DNA of 64,000 nt from Ashinkailepas kermadecensis (GCA_034440615.1 JAOTOM010004332.1:62001-126000); one strand, 5' to 3'. Positions 47,416 to 59,554 are shown, counted from the first letter of the stretch. Translations and numbers: made by a program. Notes: generated by a model not told the origin, from the letters alone.

Positions 47416-47530
47416 TTTTTTTTTTTTTTTTTTTTTTTAAGGTCCGCCACCCAAGATCAGGTGACCAGGAGCGCCCCCTCCTCTTACCCAACGACTGCAG
47501 CACCTTACGGTAACACCATAAAATAAAAAG
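47416..47530 (-). mobile_element. Retroposed fragment with poly(A) tail, minus strand
   Basis: On the minus strand, sequence including GGTAAGAGGAGGGGGCGCTC and TGATCTTGGGTGGCGGACCT ends in a run of about 23 As (47416-47439). A 3' poly(A) joined to GC-richer sequence in AT-rich surroundings suggests a retroposed 3' end. The source gene or element is not identified, and the 5' limit is unknown. Confidence 0.4.
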
Positions 47531-47851
47531 TAAAGTCGCGGCACTCCCAGCTAAGAGATGGAAAACAAATAAATTAGCATACAAAGCACCCGGTATTAGA
47601 GCAATCAAACTAATAATAAAGAATGCTGTAAGTAGTCATACCCAAAGGTGGCATATGACTGGTCCTAGATCCATCCCAATAAGAAGTTAAGGTCTAAACT
47701 ATAATGTTAGTAGCTGGTTTGTGGACAGGTGGTAATGAGCACTCCTGATTTGAAATTTTTTTTTTTTACTTTGGCTCCTCCCACAACTCCATCCAGCTAA
47801 GCATAGGCTTGTTGCCGGGTGAGCTAAGCATATGGCAACATCCAGCTAAGC

Positions 47852-47883
47852 ATATGGCAACAAGCATAGGCTTGTTGCCATAT
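47852..47883. repeat. 14-bp-arm perfect hairpin
   Basis: ATATGGCAACAAGC and its complement are separated by ATAG. Nearby duplicated CCAGCTAAGCATA strings (47795-47865) suggest local template switching. Confidence 0.75.
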
Positions 47884-48239
47884 AACCTAATACCTACAAA
47901 CCTTCATAATCCTAACAAAACAACACAGTTGTGACCAAAAGGAAGGTACCATTTTTCATCTTTTTATGACCTGTAGCTGTACTTACCACATTTCACACCA
48001 CATCCTCCGAGGTAAATTTGTAAATTGAGGTAACGTTTGAGTTCTTGGAATTTCTTTTTCCAATGCAATGTTCATGAATGTTCTTAACATGATGCGACTA
48101 ACCATTTCCTTTGCAATTGCATACTTTTTGAATTGGGAGGTAAAATCACACCCAAAATGCGGTGTGAAGTTCGGTAATATAGCATAAAAAGTAAAAATAT
48201 AAAGCAAAAAGTAAGATAAAGAACAAAAATGTGGCATAA

Positions 48240-48560
48240 TCTGAACTAACCTATCCTAACCTTCAATGCAAGACAAAACTTCATTTTAAAAATGGAAATT
48301 TCCAAACAATTTTTTTTCCAAACATTTTGAACTAAAATTTGAAGTCTTTGAAGTAAAGACATTACCTAACCTAACCTGACCTAGTCTGAACTATTTTTTT
48401 GAAGAAAAAACTCGAAATATGTTTTGAAAAAAAATCAGCTTAAAAAAATATATCTTACAACAAAAGCCTAACCTAACTTAACTAAACAAACCTAACCCAT
48501 ATGTACGCTTCAAGGAGGTAAAATGTGTATAAAATTGTCTCTTTGTTACCTTAAACCGAA
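48240..48560. repeat. CCTAAC-rich sequence like that at 2.3-3.4 kb
   Basis: ACCTAACCTAACCTGACCTAG (48364-48384) and related strings occur among AT-rich sequence resembling the left end of the window. Confidence 0.5.
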
Positions 48561-48984
48561 ATAAGACCAATTATTTTTCGTTTTAATAGTCGATTCACAA
48601 TTCAAAACTCATTATTCTTTTGCGTTCAAACTTAATGTAATATACTGCACAGTGTACTTCAAACAACTGCTGGCTCCGTCTTCCTACTTCTCTTCTTGAT
48701 ATCAATAAGTTTTCGTGTTAGCTGTCAACTACCTACTTAGCATGAAAAATATAATAGAGGCATCCATTTCTGATGTCTCTCCAATCTCCATCCTATTGTC
48801 CTATATGTAGTACGCGATAAAACAATATAGGCGCGTGCCCATTCCCTAAGTAGGTATGTGGCTGGAAAATGGGCGACATGAGCATGAGAGCTCAAGCCAT
48901 TGATAGTATAAAATACAGTATTTAATCACGGATGTGGGAAAAATAGGCAAGGAAATACTTATTCCTCAAGAAAGTTGGTAGCAG

Positions 48985-49268
48985 TCCATAGTCAACATAT
49001 TGTCAGACGGTGCAGTTTAACCGACATATTGTCAGACCGCGCAGTATAACCAACATGCTGGTGCAATCTAACCCACATATTGCCAGACGGTGCAGTCTAA
49101 CCCATATATTGTCCGTCCGTGCAGTCTAACCAACATATTGTCGGACGGTGCAGTCTAACCCACATATTGCCAGACGGTAGGACAGTCAAACCCACATATT
49201 GTCAGGCGGTGCAGTCTAACGCACCCACATATTATCAGACGGTTTATCCCAGGCCACATATTGTCGGA
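48985..49268. repeat. 29-30-bp tandem repeat, about 9 copies
   Basis: CATATTGTCAGACGGTGCAG plus TCTAACC(C)A repeats (GCAGTCTAAC at 49092 and 49121). It sits directly against the 3' end of the retrotransposon fragment at 49.27 kb. Confidence 0.85.
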
Positions 49269-49429
49269 CGTTGTTGTTGTTGTCCTTCCGGTCTTGGTCT
49301 GTGCACATATCGGGGGCGTCAGAGACGCCCCAGTCGCCTCAGGAACGATATCAGCGTCTGCGTAGGCGAAGGCCTCCGACAGAGACGGGTCGTGGCGGCC
49401 GAAGATGTCGTGTCGGAGTCTCGCCGTGG

Positions 49430-49690
49430 CTGCGCATTTGGTCATCATGTGGTCGACGTCCTCCGGCTCCCCGTCGTCACATCCAGTGCAAGCAGGGTCG
49501 TCCTCCAGGCCGATCTGGTGTCGGTACCCCGTGTGGAGTGATGTGAACTCCACACGGGATGTGGACGGGACACTCCACACTGATGTGAACATCAGTGTGG
49601 AGTGTCCCGTCCCCAGGTGGGTCAGAGCCACTCCCTCGGCTGTGGTGAGGCCAAGCTTGTCTCCTAGGCGGATCTTGCCTAGGCCCACGA
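49430..49690 (-). pseudogene. C-terminal Cys-His knuckle of the retrotransposon
   Basis: CTGCDDGEPEDVDHMMTKC is a CX2CX9HX4C motif typical of the C-terminus of I/jockey-type polyproteins. Upstream, HLGTGHS and HTGYRHQIGL flank a block holding two tandem hairpins (49528-49558 and 49564-49611), which appear to be inserted into the normal protein sequence. Confidence 0.7.
49528..49611. repeat. Two adjacent perfect hairpins inside the retrotransposon relic
   Basis: Hairpin 1 has 12-bp arms (CCCGTGTGGAGT, 49528-49539, with 49547-49558) and a 7-nt loop. Hairpin 2 has 23-bp arms (49564-49586 with 49589-49611) and a 2-nt centre. The words GTGTGGAGT and GATGT recur in both, as expected from repeated template switching during repair or reverse transcription. 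Confidence 0.85.
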
Positions 49691-49799
49691 TGTTGAAGTG
49701 TCATGTTCTGCGGTTGCTCTCGGCCCACTCTCGTCCCAGGTGCAGCTTGAGCTGGGATTTCGCGGCATTGAGGTTGATGGGTATCTGGTCTTGGCTTAG

Positions 49800-50250
49800 C
49801 GTGACCGCCTGCCTTACCACTTCGTCGGCTAATTCATTACCCGGGATGCCGGCGTGCCCCGGGACCCACTGGATATTCGATGTCTGCGGCAGACTCTCCT
49901 CATGTGCGTTCAGATCTTGTCCGTTAGCGGGCCCTTCTGGCTTGCTGGACCTGTCTTTGGACCTGTCTTCAGGCGCATGAATGAGGGCGGACTTGGAGTC
50001 GGTGCAGATGCAAATATTTTTGGGAGTCTCAAAAGCGGGCTCCCGCTGCTCTAGGTGTTTCAGTGGTCCGTTGATGGCGTGGAGTCCTGTGATATAGCTG
50101 GAGGTGTATATCCTCAAAATTTGCGGACGGGAGTCCATATCCTCCGAGTTTCCTCCGGTCCTCCCACATGACAATTCCGGCTGTGCCGTCCTCCGATCCT
50201 GCAGTGGCCGACCCTTCTGTGAAAACCTGGACGTCGGCTCCCGGGAACCA
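49800..50250 (-). pseudogene. RNase H domain relic
   Basis: Signatures on the minus strand are VFTEGSATAGSEDGTAG (about 50241-50190), where the usual TDGS reads TEGS so the first catalytic Asp is Glu; CTDSKSAL (about 50018-49995), with its Asp intact; and VPGHAGIPGNELADE (about 49868-49824), with the His and final Asp present. The domain would remove the RNA strand during element synthesis. The frameshift between the first and second motifs, with the Asp-to-Glu change, indicates loss of function. Confidence 0.8.
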
Positions 50251-50527
50251 GCGCAGGGTTTCCTCGGCGGCCGTGCGTCGCTTCTCTGCCGGTCCGTCCC
50301 GAGGCACGGTCCTGGTCAGGCTGGTGTGGACGGTGACGTTCGCTGGTGTAGACTCCCATGTAAGGGTGTTGGCCGTGATCATCAGCGGTTCCCTGGGGAA
50401 CGCGCCGGGACCCGCCGCTGCGGTCGTCTCCAGGGCCGTCTTCGCCCAGCCTAGATCATGATGGCGGCGACTCCGTGGCCTGTGTTCGAGCCGGAGGAGG
50501 TCCTGGATCGGATCCCCCGGCAAATTT

Positions 50528-50672
50528 TTGTACTCCGGACCCAGCTTTTGCTCTGGAGGACCTTTTCCTATGTGCACTTTTGACCTGAGCGATCATTTGA
50601 TCTACGAGCTTTTGTTTAGATGAGCTATTGCCCAAAACGAGCTTTTGTAACGTATGAGCTTTTGTCTGGTAT
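50528..50672 (-). repeat. CAAAAGCTCG quasi-repeat, minus strand
   Basis: CGAGCTTTTG, GAGCTTTTG and similar strings occur about every 17-30 nt. This is the complement of the 45.5-46.3 kb quasi-repeat and abuts the truncated 5' end of the retrotransposon fragment. Confidence 0.65.
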
Positions 50673-50769
50673 TTCTGTACCCAAGTAAAGTGGTAGGTAT
50701 CAATCGGAGCACTGCACACCTCCGCCGCCAATTCCACAACTACTGCTGCGGCTGGTGTCACTGCTGAAC

Positions 50770-51340
50770 ACCTACTGGTGCCGTCTCTGGTGCCCCTCTG
50801 GCGTCGTCTCTGGTGCCCACACTGACGCCACCTCTGGTGCCCACACTGGTGCTGCCTCTGGTGCCCCCACTGGCGCCGTCTCTGGTGCCCCCACTGGTGT
50901 CGTCTCTGGTGCCCACACTGGCGTCGTCTCCGTCTCTGGTGCCCTCACTGGTGCCGTCTCTGGTGCCCCCACTGGCGCCGTCTCTGGTGCCCCCACTGGT
51001 GTCGTCTCTGGTGCCCACACTGGCGTCGTCTCCGTCTCTGGTGCCCTCACTGGCGCCGTCTCTGGTGCCCACACTGACGCCACCTCTGGTGCCTACACTG
51101 GTGCTGCCTCTGGTGCCCCCACTGGCGCCGTCTCTGGTGCCCCCACTGGTGTCGTCTCTGGTGCCCACACTGGCGTCGTCTCTGGTGCCCTCACTGGTGC
51201 CGTCTCTGGTGCCCCCACTGGCGCCGTCTCTGGTGCCCCCACTGGCGCCGTCTCTGGTGCCCTCACTGGTGCTGCCTCTGGTGCCCCCACTGGCGCCGTC
51301 TCTGGTGCCCACACTGATGCCGCCTCTGGCGCCGCCCGCA
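50770..51340. repeat. 24-bp minisatellite, about 24 copies
   Basis: TCTGGTGCCCCCACTGGCGC plus CGTC repeats at 24-bp steps (for example 51181 and 51205), with an inserted GTCTCC in some units. Because 24 is a multiple of three and stops are absent, several frames on both strands stay open. The plus-strand frame that spans this array and the next reaches about 484 codons (50755-52209), with eight-residue SGAPTGAV-type repeats. No signal peptide or domain was seen; probably not a gene. Confidence 0.9.
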
Positions 51341-51344
51341 GGGA

Positions 51345-51860
51345 CGATGAGCAGCCACTCCGTCCGATGCCCCTGCGGACCACTCGGCCACTCCGTCCGA
51401 TGCCCCTGAGGACCACTCGGCCACTCCATCCGACACCTCTGTGGGCCACTCGGCCACTCCATCCAACACCTCTGCGGACCACTCGGCCACTCCATCCGAC
51501 ACCTCTGGGGGCCACTCGGCCACTCCATCCAACACCTCTGGGGGCCACTCGGCCACTCCATTCAACACCACTGGGGGCCACTTGGCCACTCCATCCGACA
51601 CCTCTGCGGACCACCCGGCTACTCCATCCGACACCTCTGGGGGCCACTCGGCCACTCCATCCAACACCTCTGGGGGCCACTCGGCCACTCCATCCGACAC
51701 CTCTGCGCGCCACTCGGCCACTCCATCCGACACCTCTGCGCGCCACTCGGCCACTCCATCTGACACCTCTGGGGGCCACTCGGCCACTCCATCCGACACC
51801 TCTAGGGGCCATTCGGCCACTCCATCCAACGCCTCTGCGCACCACTCGGTCCTCGAAACC
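51345..51860. repeat. 33-bp minisatellite, about 15 copies
   Basis: CACTCGGCCACTCCATCCGA plus CACCTCTGGGGGC repeats at 33-bp steps (for example 51711 and 51744). It directly follows the 24-bp array. In the plus frame it reads as eleven-residue RPLHPTPLGAT-type units. Confidence 0.9.
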
Positions 51861-51869
51861 GATTACGTT

Positions 51870-52210
51870 TGATCAGTTGCCAGACGTCGTGATTACGGCC
51901 CGGTATCATCACCTCCCGTGGGTCCTGGTCCGGGAAGAGAGAGGGAGGGGAATGGTCACAATGCCGCCATCGCCCGACTTTGCTGGGCTTCCCCCGGCCG
52001 GTGGTCGATGCCCAACTGATTGTCGGGCCGCCGGGCCAGGCCGGGCGCGCCACAAACGGCACCACTGCGCCGCGCGCGCCACATCCTCGCCAAATCCGCG
52101 GAGCCGGCGTCTACACGTGCTGGCGGCGCCGGCTTTGTGGTGCGATGGAGCGTATGGCTTGAGCCGACTGCTCCTCGATGCAGGCCGTGCCGTAACGAGC
52201 TCCGTTTGAA
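51870..52210. other. CpG-rich stretch after the arrays, no gene recognised
   Basis: GC- and CpG-rich between about 52010 and 52210. The open frame carried over from the arrays ends at 52209. Its last 110 residues have no recognisable domain. Confidence 0.4.
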
Positions 52211-55200
52211 GTGCCTCGGCTAAGTTGGGATGCGGTGAAGCCAGACAGCTCCGCGTTGGCTGTGGTGCTGTCGCACTGGTACGTTGACTGAGTGATTGAT
52301 TGTAGTTGTGTGTTGATATCGGATTGTCATCTTGCTATTGGAGACGGATGGTTACGTCTTATACTGTTGGTTAATCAGAATATCATGGCAGGTCTTAGCT
52401 GTAGTATGTTAATTTCATGGATTATATTTGCTGCTTGCAAGGACTATCGTTCACAGTACAAATGTGAACTGTTCCGAAGTATCTGGGGAATTGCGCGGGT
52501 TAGGATGTTGATTTTTAGCTAATCTTATATTATGGGGCATTGTTGCCCTAGAAGATAGTCGTTTGGAGAAACATGATTGTATTTGTGATGTAAGCATTAT
52601 GGGTTGGAATTCATAATAGGTGCAGCTAACAGCAAAAGTAACGGTGGGAAAGGTCCATGCGTAACATCTGGCACAACTTCGATGTCTACGAATATCTTGA
52701 AACTATGCGTGTGTTTCGGCATTAGCTGGCACTATCTGCTCGGGAAACGCAAACTCAACAACACGATCAATTAAGACGACAAATCGCCGGGAAAAGCAAC
52801 TGCGGCAGCATGGCGGCAGATTCCTTCATGACGTCACTCACTGCACTGGCAGTCCGCATGCGCATTGATCACGGCAGGGAAATTAATGTGAGCCTGTGCA
52901 GAGGCTTATGGCATCTTATCACCGACCTACTCATATTAAATATATGGCGATATGGCGGCCATGTCATCGGGCAAACTGGCTCACTTTTGATATGCATGCT
53001 GCCCTGAAGGCAGAGTAGTGCAGGGAGAAAGGTGGTCCAGCATGTCCAATGGTGCCCTGTGGAGCGTATAAGAATAGCACTATAAATATGAAGTTTTCTA
53101 TGCATTTCCACCCCGTTGCACCTTTGTCCACCATTGTTCGTTTAGCATTATAGTTCTCCAATGTCACCGATTGTGCCTTGACAGTAAATGTTCTGGCGGC
53201 TTTCTCACCCACCCCGGTCGCACCTCTGGCAAGCATATGAACTACGAACTCCCAAGTCGTGCAGTAAGTGACCTGTCCACACTAGCTGCGAGGTTTGGTG
53301 AAGAACGATCACATACTTGGGATAGCAGGAACACGTGCGGATGCGACAACCCAGCATGTTGCGATATGATCAAAGCTGAGACAATTTTCCGCACATGCCT
53401 TCCATAGCTCACTCATGGAGCCATCCCTATGGCAATATGGAGCTAGGAATTGATACCCATGAAAAACTTGTTCAGAAAAGTTACAACATTTCAAGGTGAC
53501 CATCCCAAACATCCAAGAGCTACAGACAAAGCACGAAGGGCCTTTGGCTCTGGGTGGGCACTGTGTGTCCCACTCCGTAACAAGTTGTCAAACTGTACGG
53601 AGTCCATCCGATCGTGGCTTTGTCGAAATATATCCATGCTTGCAGAGGTGAAAAAATGTCGCAAATTCCACCAACGAAATTTTCCGCCATAACTTTTCCA
53701 CCACTCCAAAGATTGTCCACCACTCCAAAGACACCACTTCTGTTCTCCAGCATTTTTTTACGGGGGCGATTTTTTTTTGGGGGGGGGGGGGGGGGTCCGA
53801 GGCCATTTTTTTATTCTCCGACTCTATGGTCAGGAATACCTTTTTTATTCTCCGACTCCAGGTCAGCGAACCACTTTTCCCACACTGGTTGGCTAGCTAG
53901 CAGTCAGCTGGCACAAGTGGTTGGCATCAGAAAAGCCTGAGGGGAACACTCAACAATTACTGTCATTTGCTTCCTGGAAAACATTTCTTATCATATTCCA
54001 TTCAGCTGCACTGGCATGCTGTCATATGACTTACCTGTTCTACAGGAGCATAGCTTGCAAACCTCGCTCCCGATTCAAAGCCAGAATTTTTTACTCTGGC
54101 TGAAGACCTCCATGCCTCCTCTTGTTGTATATCCTAAAGCTGTCGGGCCTGCCATTAAAGGTACATCCCGGATACCCACAACGCACTTTCTGTTCAGAAG
54201 GGGAAAGCTTCTCCCCAGCTCTCTTCCGCTTCGGCATAATATGATTATCCTACCACCTGTTCTCACAGCACCTTCACAAAAACCTTGAAATTCCCAAAAC
54301 CGGCAACTCGGAAGAACCGTGGTCAGCACACTCTTCAAAGTCTTAAACCTAAGCCGGGTACAGATCCAATTGTTGGCGGTTCCCTCCATCATCTGGTTTA
54401 ATTCTCAATATATTTTTTTAAATCTAGACGGCGTGATATATCTTCGGTTGTAATATAATTGATCTGCATAAAATATACAGTATGGACTATTTGCAAATCA
54501 TTGCATGTTCTTTATAATGATGCATAACGTCAGAATAGCGTGGCTCACTAGTGACACCTTGTGGCGAACAGCCGCAGGTAATCCAGTTGATAAATGAAAC
54601 CGTGAAAACGCACTTAACCGGAAATTACTCGTGAGAAAATACGAGAAAGAGATGCAAAATAAGCGAAGAAAGCTATAAGCGCGAGCTGAAGAAAATATCT
54701 ACAGTTGTGAAAAGCCATCTTACAAATAACATGAAGCTGTACCTGATATACAAATTTTATAATAACAACCCTGCATTCATTCTTCCTATTTTTATCATAA
54801 TCTCTCGCCCACCGTCGTTGGCAGTGTTTCGCCTCTACATTTTGAAAGTTATGGCGTCAAACAAATGAAATGCGAATGGAAATGTCGTTTCCACGACTTA
54901 CCAGAAACGCAAAAAATCATGTGCATCCAGCCGGCACACAGTTTTGACATTCTAGCGTCTGTGTGTCGGTCAAAAGCCTTCCCACCAATTTCCACCATAG
55001 GCTATTTCCGGTGGAAAGTTGCCGCTGCCGAAGTTTTTTTGTACGACGTTAAGGAACTCCTTTACATGCAAAAAAACTTCATGCGTGTCTTGGGGGAAAT
55101 GGGATGGATGGGGAGCAAATTGCAATTTATTTTGGGCGATTCATCTTATTTCGAGGAATTCGGCAGGTTTTACTTTTTCGAGAAGTCGTAAATAATATTT

Positions 55201-56735
55201 TTTTCCGAAGCTCGAATCAAACCAGCAGTTTGTTTGTTCCTAGTCTCCGGGGACCAGTTTCCACCACGGAGGAATGGCCCGCAGTGGTAAATTTCCACCG
55301 TCGTACGTTGCCGTGTTGGTACTTTTTTCACCTCTGCATGCTTGATTCTTGGTGCGCAGCTGCAGTCACTGACAAGGAATATACGACAGAGAAATAGCAT
55401 ATTAATTATATTGGGAGTCATTGCGCCTGGACACCATCTCGCTTTGTGCATTGATGAGTGTGCAGCCAATGTTTTATAAGTTCAGTGGTTAGGCATAAAT
55501 TAGTGCTGAAAATGTACTTTTCCGGGCCAAGTAAATGTCAAAACAGTGTTGTCTTGGATTTGATTATGACACTTGGTTTTCATTATGACATGAATACATT
55601 ATAGCTTCTTTATTTTTGTGCACTCAATTCATTGGGACAGCCTGGGTGGGCCTTAGAGCGCTGTGGGTAGCGTGAATTCAATATATAGTGGTCAAGTTTA
55701 TTGAGGGAACTATGATACACGTACTGAGATAATGATTATTATACGAGGAATGGAATTCGCAATGTATCTCAACTAAAGAATTACCAAAACCGGATTCAGG
55801 ATGGGCAGATTTAGTATCAAGTTGTTGACAAAGTGTGCACAGTAATCGATTTCAGTTCACACCGAGTTTTTTTGGTAGATGGTAAATTAGCTACATTCTA
55901 GAAAGGTATGGATATTGTCGCACGGTAAGGAGGTACAATCACATTAAATGACAGGGCAAGATAACACCAATTTGGAAGAACTAATGTAACAAAAAAAAGA
56001 ATTATGTATGTGAATTCCAACGATTTTAGGCTATTAACTGTGAACTACGATGGCGAAAAATCTGAGTTGATGTGCTTATGCAGTGACCTCATGCTTATGA
56101 GTCAATTTTAGGCACTAGTATGCATATCATATTGTAGTGACATCTAAAGGAGGCCGCAGGTGTTATCGTAATTGCATCATAGGTACATGCAAACCGGAAC
56201 TAATTAGATAAAGGCTGACTAGTGTCTCGCGGATACAGACGCCTGACATAATTTCTGGAGGTATAAAATAAATGAGCCGGATCATCAATAGCGATGTGAA
56301 TAAAGCAAGACAATTCAACTTCGTCATTTATTTACTTGAATTGGCGACATTAGTCAAACATCATCCGACAGAAAGTATTCCAGCTCACAAGTGCAATGAG
56401 TCCTCGTACCACAATAGCCGTCGTATAGTTTCCACATCTGGAGCAGGTTACGAGTTACCAATGGATGGACTTGGATTTAAGTTTGCCGCATTGAAAGTAG
56501 TCTAATGGGCTGCAAATTCTGAAGTTAAAAACGAATGAGATGCATCCTACTTCCTCTCCTTGTCAAATGTCACCTGGTATTCGGTGTAAGGGATCATGGG
56601 CCTACGCCCTGCCGATAAGCTAGTAATTGCGAGTCCGACGGAGATTGGACAAAATTATCTTCCACGACCCCATTCCTTGAGATCACATTAACCGCATGCA
56701 TTCCTCACCCTCAATGTTCCCAACAGGCCGATGAC
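52211..56735. other. 4.5 kb with no gene or clear repeat
   Basis: The longest plausible frame is about 108 codons at 54865-55191 (plus), with no motif recognised. A run of about 17 Gs lies near 53779-53795. The content is otherwise AT-rich and unremarkable. Confidence 0.45.
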
Positions 56736-56739
56736 TATG

Positions 56740-56972
56740 AGGTGCGATGGTTGTGGGGCTCCGAGTTCTTGAAGTGTGGTGGTCGTGTAGCTCTGAGCTC
56801 CTGAGGTGCGGTGATGGTGTGACTCTGAGCTCCTGAGATGTGGTGATCGTGTGTCTCTGAGTTCCTCAGGTGTGGTGGTCGTGTGGCTCAGAGTTCCTCA
56901 GGTGTGGTGGTCGTGTGGCTCAGAGTTCCCTCAGGTGTGGTGGTCGTGTGGCTTCAAGTTCCTGCGGTTCGG
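56740..56972. repeat. 32-bp tandem repeat, about 7 copies
   Basis: GTGTGGCTCAGAGTTCCTCA plus GGTGTGGTGGTC repeats at 32-33-bp steps. Units to the left are more diverged. Confidence 0.85.
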
Positions 56973-57169
56973 TGATTCCGCGGTGGGAGGTCTGCGGAAG
57001 GGTAATATTCAATAGAGACTGCGCCCATTCGTAATCCGCGAAGTCGTGATTGCCATGGGACGCTGCCAGCCCTCTACCTCGCTCTCATTTGGCGACCTGT
57101 TCCAATCTGGTGCCACAAGAAACCGGATAATTAGGTATCCGCCCGGGCCAGCTGGCTGCTGGCCACACC

Positions 57170-58115
57170 GACAGATGAGGTGCATCATGCTGGCCACACC
57201 GACACTGTGGCGACAGGTACAGACGAGGTACATCATGCTGGCCACACTGACACTGTGGCGACAGGTGCAGACGAGGTACATCATGCCGGCCACACCGACA
57301 CTGTGGCGACAGGTACAGACGAGGTACATCATGCTGGCCACACCGACACTGTGGCGACAGGTACAGACGAGGTACATCATGCTGGCCACACCGACACTGT
57401 GGCGACAGGTACAGACGAGGTACATCATGCTGGCCACACCGACACTGTGGCGACAGGTACAGACGAGGTACATCATGCTGGCCACACCGACACTGTGGCG
57501 ACAGGTACAGACGAGGTACATCATGCTGGCCACACCGACACTGTGGCGACAGGTACAGACGAGGTACATCATGCTGGCCACACCGACACTGTGACGACAG
57601 GTACAGACGAGGTACATCATGCTGGCCACACCGACACTGTGGCGACAGGTACAGACGAGGTACATCATGCTGGCCACACCGACACTGTGGCGACAGGTGC
57701 AGACGAGGTACATCATGCTGGCCACACCGACACTGTGGCGACAGGTACAGACGAGGTACATCATGCTGGCCACACCGACACTGTGGCGACAGGTACAGAC
57801 GAGGTGCATCATGCTGGCCACACCGACACTGTGGCGACAGGTACAGACGAGGTACATCATGCTGGCCACACTGACACTGTGGCGACAGGTACAGACGAGG
57901 TACATCATGCCGACACTGTGGCGACAGGTACAGACGAGGTACATCATGCTGGCCACACCGACACTGTGGCGACAGGCACAGACGAGGTACATCATGCTGG
58001 CCACACCGACACTGTGGCGACAGGCACAGACGAGGTGTATCATGCCGACATTGTGGCGACAGGCACAGACGAGGTACTGAGGTACGGACGAGGTACTGAG
58101 GTACAGACGAGGTAC
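57170..58115. repeat. 48-bp minisatellite, about 19 copies
   Basis: GCTGGCCACACCGACACTGT plus GGCGACAGGTACAGACGAGG and TACATCAT repeats at 48-bp steps with very high identity. A shortened unit occurs near 57905, and the right end frays into GAGGTACTGAGGTAC repeats. The array is open in several frames on both strands (up to about 375 codons), giving sixteen-residue units such as HHAGHTDTVATGTDEV. These frames are structural by-products. Confidence 0.94.
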
Positions 58116-58318
58116 ACACCGACACTACCAAGATTATCCGACTGAGTGAGTACTCGCCGTTGGCTCCAATAACGTGACATCGACCGCTGTCGTGGACACA
58201 AATCATACGCATACGCTGTTCTCATCGTTCTAGCTGCAAACACTTTAGGCTCCAATACGCTAGGTGTCGCACCATCCCCCTGTGCCATTAAACAAAAAGC
58301 CGCATTCTTGGAGCTCAA

Positions 58319-58580
<262 letters not shown>

Positions 58581-58955
58581 TATGTATGCTGGAACAGATT
58601 GACTGAGTTTTTGCCCTCGTTCGCTCAGCACCCCCCGCCCCCCCGCCCGCCCCCAGATCATTTTGTTGAGGAGGAAGAGGAAGGAATTTGGCAGCAATTT
58701 TGCCAGGGCGTCAAACATGGTCTGCCCCTATCGAGACGCACCAAGAACCCAATGCGCGGTAGGAGGGGAGGAAGAGTATCCATATACCCCAGCCGATTCC
58801 AGAATGCATATTATACGTGTTGATGGAAGCATTTTGGGATTGAGGATTTCCCTAGCATTCGTTACCTTCATCCTGTGTAACTCTTTAACAGGCTTACCGT
58901 GGGTCTTGTTGTGCTTCATCATGGAAGCTTCTTTATCTTGTTTGGGAACGAAAGC
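58581..58955. other. No gene recognised
   Basis: CCCGCCCCCCCGCCCGC tract at 58629-58650; otherwise nothing. Confidence 0.45.
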
Positions 58956-58959
58956 CGCA

Positions 58960-59205
58960 TCCGTCTCAGCAAGGCGTACGATTAGGGGTGGCCTGCTAGT
59001 GCTGCAATCCGTCCCAACGAGACGTACGATTAGGGGTGGCATGCTAGTGCTGCAATCCGTCCCAACGAGGACGTACGATTAGGGGTGGCATGCTAGTGCT
59101 GCAATCCGTCCCAGCAGGACGTACGATGAGGGGTGGCATGCTAGTACTGCAATCCGTCCCAGCAGGACGTACGATGAGGAGCAGGATGCTAATGCTGCCA
59201 TAGCA
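58960..59205. repeat. 48-49-bp tandem repeat, 5 copies
   Basis: CGTACGATTAGGGGTGGCAT plus GCTAGTGCTGCAATCCGTCC units have CGTACG anchors at 58975, 59023, 59072, 59120 and 59168. CGTACG is itself a palindrome. Confidence 0.9.
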
Positions 59206-59554
59206 TGAGTAGGATGGTAATGGAGATTCTGGCTAAAACAGCCAGCCATGTGTGATCAGGTTTCTTTGCGCGAGCTAGTGTCAAAGAAGTGATTACCTGC
59301 CTACCGCCGATAATGATAAACGCTAGCTTTACTTTTGCTTCGGTTGGCACTTTCCACTCACTACCGGGCAGCTCACTAATTTTCATATCGCACGAGAAAT
59401 TGGCTGCATATCTAACTTAGAGGAAACTGCATCAAAAGCGCCCAAGGAGCTCCGAAAATCTATATCGCTCACGGAAAAGCATTCTAGTCAAATCGTTGCT
59501 AGATCAATGACTGGTCGCAGCCTCAACTGATTACTCCTCGCCGCTGTAGTTGCA

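Larger units (their letters stand above)
49270..50600 (-). mobile_element. 5'-truncated non-LTR retrotransposon with RNase H, minus strand
   Basis: Reading down the minus strand there is an RNase H domain (about 50245-49800), then a terminal Cys-His knuckle (about 49490-49435), then a tail of CAACAACAAC at about 49280-49270. The reverse transcriptase itself is missing, so insertion stopped early, as is usual for target-primed elements. RNase H downstream of the reverse transcriptase points to the I/Outcast/LOA-type lineages, distinct from the element at 19.6-22.7 kb. At least one frameshift (between about 50180 and 50030) and one stop (about 49690-49700) are present. Confidence 0.8.

Noticed and set aside
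54865..55191. 108-codon plus-strand frame as an exon
   Set aside because: No domain, no clear splice sites and AT-rich context; cannot be told from chance.
57009..58212. Open frames of 320-375 codons on both strands
   Set aside because: They arise from a 48-bp stop-free tandem repeat; simultaneous opening on both strands points to repeat structure rather than coding.
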